Origin: an uncultured Akkermansia sp.
GTDB taxonomy: Bacteria; Verrucomicrobiota; Verrucomicrobiia; Verrucomicrobiales; Akkermansiaceae
Length of the DNA stretch: 10,238 bases
Direction of reading: 5' to 3'
Assembly (NCBI GenBank): GCA_904501975.1
Contig: CAJGCZ010000058.1
Span: forward strand, 1-10,238
Part shown: piece by piece, positions 1-7,000 of the stretch
How positions within the stretch are numbered: the stretch's first letter is position 1
Layout of the letters: each line of letters starts with the position of its first letter
Notes under the pieces: generated by a model
What the model was told of the DNA's origin: nothing
The model's input: the letters and a program-made list of their open reading frames with translations, nothing else
Databases searched by the model: none
Program-made: the position numbers and the translations under genes

Positions 1-576
1 CGCTACTGTGTTCAGTTGCTTGCCCCTGCCGCCGGAGAAAAGATTTTGGATGCCTGCGCCGCCCCCGGCGGCAAATCCGCGGCCATGATAGCCGCCACTC
101 GAGGCGAGCTCCAGCTGTTGGCAACGGATTCTGCCCCCCATCGTTTGGAGCAATTGCGCTCCAATTTGCTGCGCGCCGGCGGCAAGCATGTGGAGGTTGC
201 CTGCCACGATTGGACGCAGCCGTGCCCGCCGCAATGGAAACAAGCCTTTGATGCCGTGCTGCTGGATGTTCCTTGCTCCAACACCGGCGTGTTGCAGCGC
301 CGTGTGGATGCCCGCTGGCGTTTGGAGCCGGGTGAGTTTACCCGCTTAGCGCAATTGCAATCCGACATCTTAGAGCAAGCCGCCGCCGCCGTGCGCCCCG
401 GGGGCCGCCTCGTGTATTCCACCTGTTCCATCGATGGGCAAGAGGACAGACAAAACGTGGATGCATTCCTGGCGCGGCACCCCGAGTTCTCCCTCGTGCG
501 CGATTACTTGGCACTGCCTCACATAGAGCAGGCCGATGGCGCCTACGCTGCGCTGCTGGTGAAAAGTGAAATTTGA
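1..576 (+). CDS. rsmB: RsmB/NOP-family 16S rRNA (cytosine-5) methyltransferase, C-terminal part (5' end outside window)
   Basis: This is the catalytic C-terminal domain of an S-adenosylmethionine-dependent rRNA m5C methyltransferase; RsmB methylates C967 of 16S rRNA in E. coli. The frame is open from base 1, and 191 residues are visible before the TGA at 574-576. A TTG at 16 is not a credible start, because the residues before it (RYCVQ) continue the family pattern. Numbering from the first visible codon, the SAM-binding loop is ILDACAAPGGK (15-25). The first conserved cysteine is in DVPCSNTG (Cys92). The catalytic cysteine is in YSTCS (Cys142), followed by the usual ED near 148. The end, DGAYAALLVK, matches the family's terminal strand. 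Both cysteines of the RsmB/NOP mechanism are present, so the protein should be active. RsmB versus another member of the NOP/Sun family cannot be settled without the N-terminal NusB-like domain. Confidence 0.9.
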   Translation, partial: RYCVQLLAPAAGEKILDACAAPGGKSAAMIAATRGELQLLATDSAPHRLEQLRSNLLRAGGKHVEVACHDWTQPCPPQWKQAFDAVLLDVPCSNTGVLQRRVDARWRLEPGEFTRLAQLQSDILEQAAAAVRPGGRLVYSTCSIDGQEDRQNVDAFLARHPEFSLVRDYLALPHIEQADGAYAALLVKSEI

Positions 577-582
577 TACAAT
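574..582 (+). promoter_or_regulatory. Extended -10 promoter element for the first IdeS-like gene, overlapping the rsmB stop codon
   Basis: The sequence TGATACAAT combines a TGn extension (574-576, which is also the rsmB stop codon) with a -10 hexamer TACAAT (577-582). There is no good -35 hexamer 16-18 bp upstream, which is typical where an extended -10 compensates. The hexamer ends 23 bases before the ATG at 606, exactly as in the downstream paralogue, which would give a leader of roughly 16-18 nt. This is a prediction from sequence only. Confidence 0.45.
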
Positions 583-605
583 AAAAACATAGTTCAATAA
601 CAGTA

Positions 606-1580
606 ATGAAACTCTCTCATATATTGGTCTTATCTATGGGGGTAGCTGCCGGCCTTGTCTGTGCCCGCGAAACTGATTCTTCTGCCTTTACCGGTACCGT
701 GTGGGCTCAGGGCGTGAGCATAGAGACCGGATGGTATGATGCTAATAAAATTGATAATAATGACGGCGATGCCGACGACCTGATGTGCTATGCGGCCAGT
801 GCTGCCAACCAGATAGCGTGGTGGCAGAATAGCGCCTACGGCAAAAATCTATCGTCTTCCGCCCCTCAAGGTATTGATGCCATTTGGCAAACGTATGTCG
901 ATAGTAATCAGGAGTGGAATCAGGGAGGTGACCCCGCTGCTGCCATTAACTGGTGGATTTCCGGTGTGTATGCCCCCTCTACCGATGCGCAATGGGAACG
1001 CTATTATGCCGAAAAACTGAAGGAGGAGTTGCCGCTCACGCTACCTGTTACGAATGGGTATTATTACGACCAGTACGGGTTGACGAGTCAGGACCTTGCA
1101 GACTTCATCTTTGATGCTTGGATTTATGGTGAATGGTCGAAGGATGGCGCCGCCGAGATTGACTTTAAGAAATTATTTGAAAGTGGTGCCTGCATTTCGC
1201 TGACTATTTGCTTTCCCGGACCGGATAGCGACCTAGGGCATGCTATTACGTTGTGGGGTGTGGAGTACGTCAATGGGGTGCTGACCAAACTGTGGCTGAC
1301 AGACTCTGATGATTGTTGGATAACTACCCCGAATCTTTACAGCGCGACTGTTGAGACGGGGGCGGATGGTAAAATTTATATTACCGGAACGGAGTATGAT
1401 GAGGAGGCAACCGAGGATTATCCGGCCTGGAGGTACTTTGAAGAGGGAACATACATCGACTCTGTGTATGCCATCAACGCGCCGGTGTCTGCCAACTGGC
1501 AGCTGGTGCCGGAACCTGCAACCGCCACGCTGAGCCTGCTGTCTCTGGCCGCTTTGGTTTCCCGCCGCCGTCGCTCATAA
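606..1580 (+). CDS. Secreted IdeS/Mac-family (C66) cysteine protease with PEP-CTERM-type tail, copy 1
   Basis: The predicted product (324 aa) is an exported papain-fold cysteine endopeptidase related to streptococcal IdeS, which cuts the IgG hinge. Residues 1-20 form a signal peptide, probably cleaved after VCA. The family's landmarks appear in order. TVWAQGV (31-37) matches the IdeS VWTKGV block. GWYDANK (42-48) supplies Lys48, equivalent to the oxyanion-hole Lys84 of IdeS. DDLMCYAASAAN (57-68) supplies the nucleophile Cys61, followed by WW. GHAITLWGVEY (211-221) supplies His212. LTDSDD (231-236) supplies Asp233 and Asp235, equivalent to Asp284 and Asp286. The C-terminus (LVPEP at 300-304, a short hydrophobic run, then RRRR) is a PEP-CTERM-like sorting tail. 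The ATG at 606 is chosen because it starts the signal peptide; no Shine-Dalgarno sequence is seen. The family call is strong. The substrate (host immunoglobulin or something else) is unknown. Confidence 0.85.
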   Translation: MKLSHILVLSMGVAAGLVCARETDSSAFTGTVWAQGVSIETGWYDANKIDNNDGDADDLMCYAASAANQIAWWQNSAYGKNLSSSAPQGIDAIWQTYVDSNQEWNQGGDPAAAINWWISGVYAPSTDAQWERYYAEKLKEELPLTLPVTNGYYYDQYGLTSQDLADFIFDAWIYGEWSKDGAAEIDFKKLFESGACISLTICFPGPDSDLGHAITLWGVEYVNGVLTKLWLTDSDDCWITTPNLYSATVETGADGKIYITGTEYDEEATEDYPAWRYFEEGTYIDSVYAINAPVSANWQLVPEPATATLSLLSLAALVSRRRRS

Positions 1581-1621
1581 ACAGCAGGAGGCAGCAATGA
1601 CATTAATTCCCATCTTTTAGA

Positions 1622-1649
1622 TTGACTTATTGAGGCGATTCTATACAAT
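1622..1649 (+). promoter_or_regulatory. Sigma-70-type promoter for the second IdeS-like gene
   Basis: A -35 hexamer TTGACT (1622-1627) is followed after 16 bp by a -10 hexamer TACAAT (1644-1649). The -10 ends 23 bases before the ATG at 1673, the same distance as in the upstream paralogue. No terminator was found between the two protease genes (1581-1621), so this promoter would supplement read-through rather than fully isolate the second gene. Confidence 0.6.
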
Positions 1650-1672
1650 TATTTCTAACAATTCGTCTTTAT

Positions 1673-2668
1673 ATGAAACTCTCGAGATTGCTCGTATTAT
1701 CATTGGGCCTGACCTCTGCCTTTGCTGCGGAAGAGACGACGGCAGAAACTGCGATTTACTGGACAGCCGGTGTTGGTATGAACTACGGTTGGAATGATAT
1801 TAACAAGACTCTTCTTGATGACGGATCGTTTGCAGCGATGGAAGACAGTATGTGCTATGCTGCCTCTGCTGCTAACATTATTGCCTGGTGGCAGGCCGGT
1901 GGGTGGCAGGATGAGCCGAATGCTTTCTTGCCTTCGCCTGATGCACCGAATACGCTCGACAGTATCTGGGCTCAGTATGTTGGCAATAATGCAAATCCTG
2001 ACGAGGGCGGTGAAGCGCTTTCTGCTATGAACTGGTGGATTTCCGGTATTTATGAGCCCTTGGATAAAAATAATTGCTGGGCTGAGAAAGACGACGAACT
2101 CTGGGAGCGTTACTATCAATCATATGATAGTGTAATTGATGATTCCGATGGTACGACTGAGCAGAGCTCTCTGACACTTACACCGAGTAACGGCTATTAT
2201 TATGATCAGTACGGTCTTACGCAGTCAGACCTCAGTGCTTTATTACAGGAAGTTTGGGTTGAGAGTGATGAACCCGGTGCTGTCAACTGTACGACGGTTG
2301 ATTTCAAAGCGTTGTTAGAAAGTGGAGCCGCTCTTTCCCTTGGCGTATGTGACGGTGACGAGGTTGCTCACGCCCTCACGCTGTGGGGCGTGGAGTATGA
2401 TGAGGAAGGCAATCTCTACAAACTGTGGCTTACGGATTCTGATGATGCTGATGAAACCAAAGGAGAGGAGACGATTCTCGGTATCAAGGTTGAAATCAGA
2501 AATGGTAAACTCTACATGGATGATTACAGTGAGAATGTCTATATTGCCGGTGTGTATGCTTTTAACGCCCCTGTTACCAGTGAGTGGCAGCTGGTACCTG
2601 AGCCCACAACGGCTACGCTTAGTTTGCTGGCCTTGGCTTCCTTGGCTGCCCGCCGCCGCCGTAAGTAA
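1673..2668 (+). CDS. Secreted IdeS/Mac-family (C66) cysteine protease with PEP-CTERM-type tail, copy 2
   Basis: This is a 331-aa paralogue of the preceding gene. The signal peptide covers about residues 1-19 (SAFA, then AEE). The C66 active-site set is complete: Lys45 in YGWNDINK, nucleophile Cys61 in SMCYAASAAN, His233 in VAHALTLWGVEY, and Asp255 and Asp257 in LTDSDD. Blocks shared with copy 1 include MNWWISG/INWWISG, NGYYYDQYGLT and the tail LVPEP (307-311) with TATLSLL and RRRR. The middle differs: copy 2 carries an acidic insertion around residues 130-168 and a longer loop after the LTDSDD motif. The two copies therefore look like an old duplication rather than a recent one, and may differ in substrate. 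The gene has its own promoter 5' and a strong terminator 3'. As in copy 1, no Shine-Dalgarno sequence precedes the ATG. Confidence 0.85.
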   Translation: MKLSRLLVLSLGLTSAFAAEETTAETAIYWTAGVGMNYGWNDINKTLLDDGSFAAMEDSMCYAASAANIIAWWQAGGWQDEPNAFLPSPDAPNTLDSIWAQYVGNNANPDEGGEALSAMNWWISGIYEPLDKNNCWAEKDDELWERYYQSYDSVIDDSDGTTEQSSLTLTPSNGYYYDQYGLTQSDLSALLQEVWVESDEPGAVNCTTVDFKALLESGAALSLGVCDGDEVAHALTLWGVEYDEEGNLYKLWLTDSDDADETKGEETILGIKVEIRNGKLYMDDYSENVYIAGVYAFNAPVTSEWQLVPEPTTATLSLLALASLAARRRRK

Positions 2669-2685
2669 ATGATAAGCTCTTAAAA

Positions 2686-2736
2686 AAAAGCCGTTGCTCC
2701 CCTGACAAGGAGCAGCGGCTTTTCTTTTATTTTTAT
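2686..2736 (+). terminator. Rho-independent terminator after the IdeS-like pair
   Basis: The left arm AAAAGCCGTTGCTCC (2686-2700) pairs with the right arm GGAGCAGCGGCTTTT (2709-2723) through 15 positions with a single G-U pair. The loop is 8 nt, and a T-rich run follows to about 2736. It closes the protease transcription unit and separates it from the lipoprotein gene. Confidence 0.92.
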
Positions 2737-2790
2737 ACGGGTTATGTTATCTCTTTACAAAACAGATTGTTTGTGTTATTCTCGGCGGCC

Positions 2791-3561
2791 ATGAAAACTC
2801 GCCAATTCATTTACTCTCTGCTTATCACCATGCTGATGGCCTGCGGGCTTATCTCTTGCCAGCAGAACGCACCTTTCGAGCAAATTCCTCGTAATGGATT
2901 CATTTCCAACTTTGAGAAGAGTGATGGCTCTCGCATGCCCTTTGTCTCGTATTGGGATATCTCTGACAATGAAGACTGGAATGAACGTGTGCAGGGATTC
3001 AATTATAAGTCTCAGCCCGTTTATGTAAAACCGATTAGCTTGGAGTTCTTTACGCCCGGTGACACCCTCCATGCCAAGTCTCCTGAGGTGATTAAACTGC
3101 GCGACTATTTCCAGCAGAAGTTGACGGCTGAGCTTAAGCGCCAGGATGCCTCTGCCAATACGTTCCACTTGGTTAACAAACCCACGGCTGATTCCTACAC
3201 CGTGGAGATTGCTCTGCTCTCTGCATCGCCTACCCGAATCATGAACAATGCCGCCGCAGCCGCTGCCGGTGTTGTTATCCGAGGTGGTAGTTTCCTTGTG
3301 TCCCGAGCCAAGGATAAGGGTACCCTGAGTATGGGTATTCGCTTTTATGACCCCAGCGGTAAGCTGGTAGCTGAGACGGCCGACTTTGAATACGGCAAAG
3401 AGTCGATTCCCGGTATGATTTTGGTGGATAGTAAGGATTTCCGTCCCTATGTTTACCACCAGCGCATTATTGACGAGTGGGTGAAAGAAATCTCTACCAT
3501 CTTTATCACGGTGCACGAGCACCGCATCAAGCGCCCGTGGTTTTCCTTCAACCCGTTCTAA
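2791..3561 (+). CDS. Putative outer-membrane/periplasmic lipoprotein, DUF3313-like
   Basis: The predicted product (256 aa) is a lipoprotein of unknown function. The ATG at 2791 is preferred over a TTG at 2767 because it directly starts a signal sequence: MKTR, a hydrophobic stretch, then the lipobox L20-I21-S22-C23. Cys23 would be the lipidated residue. The mature part resembles DUF3313 proteins in block order. It has a GFISNFEK-type start (36-43), a YVKPISLEFF strand like the YKSVMIDPV block (78-87), a helix ending in FQQKLTAELKRQ (107-118), and a VEIALLSASPT strand (138-148). An alanine/glycine-rich segment (154-166) precedes a strand with a Gly-rich turn (FYDPSGKLVAE, 185-195), and the C-terminus forms a helix with W230. 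The family call rests on remembered pattern rather than a profile search. The gene stands alone between a terminator and a convergent minus-strand gene. No Shine-Dalgarno sequence or convincing promoter was found. Confidence 0.7.
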   Translation: MKTRQFIYSLLITMLMACGLISCQQNAPFEQIPRNGFISNFEKSDGSRMPFVSYWDISDNEDWNERVQGFNYKSQPVYVKPISLEFFTPGDTLHAKSPEVIKLRDYFQQKLTAELKRQDASANTFHLVNKPTADSYTVEIALLSASPTRIMNNAAAAAAGVVIRGGSFLVSRAKDKGTLSMGIRFYDPSGKLVAETADFEYGKESIPGMILVDSKDFRPYVYHQRIIDEWVKEISTIFITVHEHRIKRPWFSFNPF

Positions 3562-3598
3562 ACGGATTGGGATTTACAAGGTTCGATGTACGATTGAC

Positions 3599-3631
3599 AA
3601 AAACCCCGTGCAAGCAGTGCTTGCACGGGGT
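3599..3631 (-). terminator. Rho-independent terminator for the His-rich lipoprotein gene (minus strand)
   Basis: A perfect 13-bp stem (ACCCCGTGCAAGC at 3603-3615 with its complement at 3619-3631) closes a 3-nt loop. Read on the minus strand, the stem is followed by TTTTT (plus-strand A run 3599-3603), so it is oriented to end the minus-strand gene at 3660. On the plus strand there is no U tract, although the stem could still weaken read-through from the convergent lipoprotein gene. Confidence 0.85.
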
Positions 3632-3659
3632 CGGTAGTAATTGGGCTCCTCGCTTCTTT

Positions 3660-3830
3660 TTATCTGTGAAAATGGTGGTGGTTGTGGTGCGGTGCATGGT
3701 GCCCTATGTGGTGGTGCGCCGCAGCCGGTGCGTGGTAAACGCGTGCAAAGGCACGGTGGTGATGATGGCAGCAGGCGCTAAGCGCTGCAAGGCTGAGCAT
3801 GGCCAGGCTGAGTAAGGCGATTTTCTTCAT
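3660..3830 (-). CDS. Small histidine-rich lipoprotein (56 aa)
   Basis: The minus strand reads ATG at 3830-3828 to TAA at 3662-3660. The first 19 residues are a textbook lipoprotein signal: MKK, a hydrophobic core, and the lipobox L17-S18-A19-C20. The mature peptide would begin at Cys20, immediately followed by Cys21 and HHHH (22-25). It contains 16 histidines in 37 residues (about 43%), in clusters HHH, HH, HH and HHH spaced by A, P, G and N. There are almost no acidic residues. Such a composition suggests binding of transition metals (Ni, Zn, Cu) at the membrane surface, by analogy with other His-rich proteins; this is inference and no family was recognised. The gene is divergent from uvrA and has its own terminator. 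The matching signal sequence, sensible stop and terminator make it a real gene despite its length. The plus-strand open frame over the same bases, rich in Val, is its shadow. Confidence 0.85.
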   Translation of the reverse strand: MKKIALLSLAMLSLAALSACCHHHHRAFARVYHAPAAAHHHIGHHAPHHNHHHFHR

Positions 3831-4003
3831 ATCTTGGTGTTTCTATTGGTTAAATTAATTAATTAGTTGCGTTACGATTAAAAATTAACAAAAGAAAACA
3901 AAAACGTCAAGAAAAAAAGTTATAAAATGATAAATAAAATTGTTTTTTTATCGCAGACGCAGATAAAACTTCCCTTTTTGGCGGGATATATTAGAATAAT
4001 TCC
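3831..4003. promoter_or_regulatory. AT-rich divergent intergenic region between the His-rich lipoprotein gene and uvrA
   Basis: This 173-bp stretch is very AT-rich, with A and T tracts and a TTAATTAATTAA repeat near 3855, and must hold the promoters of both flanking genes. On the minus strand a possible -35 TTGACG lies at 3910-3905, with only a weak -10 (TAATTT type) after it. On the plus strand, TATATT (3987-3992) and TAGAAT (3992-3997) are -10-like but have no clear -35. Their closeness to the uvrA ATG at 4004 would imply a very short leader. I saw no clear LexA-type operator. Confidence 0.35.
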
Positions 4004-7000
4004 ATGCAAGAGCGGGAGGAAAAGAATATCCTGATAAAAGGGGCGCGAGAACACAACCTGAAAGATGTGGATGTGCGCATACCACTGGGCGGAATAACTG
4101 TTGTGACGGGGCCCAGCGGCAGTGGCAAGACCTCCCTGGCTATCAGCACCTTGTATGCAGAAGGGCAGCGGCGCTACGTGGAGACCTTCTCGCCGTATGT
4201 ACGCCAGTTCATGGATAGAATGGATAGGCCGGATGTGGATGCGGTAGAGAATGTGCCCCCCGCCATTGCCTTGGGGCAGCGCAATTCCATCCGCAATTCA
4301 CGCTCTACCGTAGGCACCATGACCGGCATGAATGAGTATTTGAAGCTCATTTACTCTCGCTTGGCAGAGGGGCGCACGGAGGACGGCACGCTGATTCAAC
4401 CGCATACACCGCAGAGTATTGCAGCCGAGCTGTTGCAGCAGAACGATGGGGGCGATGCCTTGGTGTGCTTTGCCGTGCAGCCGGTAGGAAGTTTTGAAGA
4501 AATGGAGCAGGCCTTGCAGGGGCAAGGCTATTTGCGCGCTTTTGTGCAGGGAGAGGTTGAGCGCTTGGAGGCGCTGACAGAAGCCCGCATAGGGATGGAG
4601 CGTTGGCTGATTGTGCAGGACCGTGTTCGCCTTAAGCAGGAAAACCGCATGCGCTTAACAGAGGCGCTGGAAACCGCGCTGCGCTTTGGGCAGGATGTCG
4701 TGCACGTGTCGCTCAAAGGCGAGGAGGGGTGGGGCGCCCTGCGAGAGTACCGCCGCGATTGGTACCCGCTGATGGAACCGCGAGCCGAGTTGTTTAGCGG
4801 TAACTCTCCTATGGGGGCATGCCCGGCTTGCAAGGGCTATGGCCGCGCCATTACCTATGATTATAACCTCGGTGTGATACCTGAGAAAAGCATTCAGGAG
4901 GGGGCCTTGAAGATGCTCTCCTCGCAAACCCTTTCTGCCTGCTATGAGGATTTTGTGCGTGCCAACAAAAAGGCGCGCGCCGTGCGCATGAATGTGCCGT
5001 GGCAGGAGCTTACCACCAAGGAGAAGGATTGGGTGTTCTACGGTAACTCTGGCGATATAGACCCTTGGACGGCCTCAGACCATGCTCTTTGGTACGGATA
5101 CAAAGGCATTTTTGATGATATGGAGAAGCATGCTCATAAAATGAGCGTGCGCGTTTTCCTGTCGTATTACCGTGTGTATAGTATTTGCCCGGACTGCAAA
5201 GGCGGGCGCTTGCGCCCCGAGGCCTTGGCCTTTACCATTGGTGGGTTGACAGTGCCGCAGGTGCAGGCCTTGCCGATGGATGAGTTGCTGCCGTGGCTGG
5301 ATGCTCAAGTGCTACCGCATACGGGGGAGGACCGCTCGTTGGCGCAGGCGGTGCGCGAGTTCCGCAGCCGCGTGGCTTATTTGTGTGAGGTGGGGCTGGG
5401 GTACATAGCGGCCAATCGTTTGACCCGCTCGCTTTCCGGTGGTGAGATAGAGCGCGTGAGCTTAACGGCGTGTTTGGGTGCCTCCCTTACCGAAACGCTT
5501 TTCGTGCTGGATGAACCCACGGTAGGTCTGCATTTGCGCGATACTCGCCGCCTGATAGCGGCCATGCGCCGATTGGCGGACCGTGGCAATACGTTGGTTG
5601 TGGTGGAACACGAGGAAGAGGTGATGCGTGCTGCGGATTATTTGGTGGATATGGGCCCGGCCGGCGGTAGTGGTGGCGGGCGCGTGGTGTATGCCGGCGA
5701 ACCGCAGGGAATTACCCTGGCAGATGAATCCCGCACCGGGGCGTATTTGAGCCGGGCGCGTTCCATCGCGATTCCCAAAAAACGCCGTAAGGCTAAGGGC
5801 AAAATCAGCCTTCAAGGGGTGCAGTGCCATAATTTGCGAGATTTTAACGTGGATATTCCCCTGGGGGTATTCAACTGTCTGACCGGTGTTTCCGGCAGTG
5901 GCAAGAGCACCTTGGCTTGCAGAGTTCTGTATGGCTCGGTGCATGCCGATGCTTTGGATGACGAGGATGAAATGGAGGTGCAGGCGATTAAGGGCTTGGA
6001 TAAAGTTGCGGATGTGGTGATGGTGGACCAAAGCCCCATTGTGCGTACCCCGCGCTCCACACCCGCTGTGTATATGGGCGTGTTTGAGGATATCCGTGCT
6101 CTTTTTGTGGCAGAACCTGCCGCGCAGGCTCGTGGGTTGAAAGCAGGGTATTTCTCCTTCAACAGTGGCGAGGGGCGTTGTCCGCGCTGTGCCGGATTGG
6201 GGCAGGAGAAGGTGGAGATGCAGTTCCTCTCCGATATTTTTGTGCCCTGTGCCTTGTGCCACGGTACACGCTATACGGCACAGGCTCTCACTATCACCTT
6301 GCTGGGCTACAACATGGCTGAGTTGTTGGCGATGGATGTGCTGCGTGTGCAGAAGCTGTTTGCCCGAGAGAAGAATGCACGGGCCCGCCGCATTGCGGAG
6401 CGTTTGCAAATTCTGGTGGATGTGGGCTTAGGGCATTTAGGGCTGGGGCAGCCCTTAAATACTTTATCCGGTGGCGAAAATCAGCGCCTCAAATTGGCTC
6501 ATATTTTGGCAGATACACTCACAGCAACCGCTCAGGAAAAGGGGAATCTGTTGATTTTGGACGAGCCCGGAACCGGCTTGCATTTCTGTGATATTGAGGT
6601 GTTGCTCAAGGTGTTTGAGCGTTTGGTGCAACAAGGCAATACGCTGTTGGTCATTGAGCATAATATGGAAATTATTAAATGTGCTGACCATATTATTGAC
6701 CTTGGCCCAGAGGGCGGCACCGGGGGCGGGCGTATTGTAGCGCAGGGAACCCCGGAGACGGTGGCGGCTTGCCCGCAGGGGTATACGGCCGGATTTTTGG
6801 CGCACGCTCTCCACCTGGAGCGCGAGGCCATTCATGCCCCCGTTGAGGAGCATGCAGAGGCGGCTATTCCGCAAGGTGTGATTGCGCTGCGCGGTGCCAG
6901 GCACCACCAGCTCAAGAATATTGATGTGGATATCCCCAGAAACCAAATGACGGTAGTAACGGGGCTTTCCGGCAGTGGCAAAAGTACGCTGGCTTTCGAT

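Noticed and set aside
2767..2790. Earlier TTG start for the DUF3313-like lipoprotein
   Set aside because: It would place eight extra residues before an otherwise standard lipoprotein signal peptide beginning at the ATG at 2791.
2776..3522. Antisense reading frame opposite the DUF3313-like lipoprotein gene
   Set aside because: The sense strand has a signal peptide with lipobox and family-like blocks, while the antisense product is His/Arg-rich without domains. It is a shadow.
3477..3815. Plus-strand frame of 112 codons running past the lipoprotein gene
   Set aside because: It overlaps the end of the lipoprotein gene, crosses a terminator hairpin, and its Val-rich part is simply the complement of the His codons of the minus-strand lipoprotein gene.
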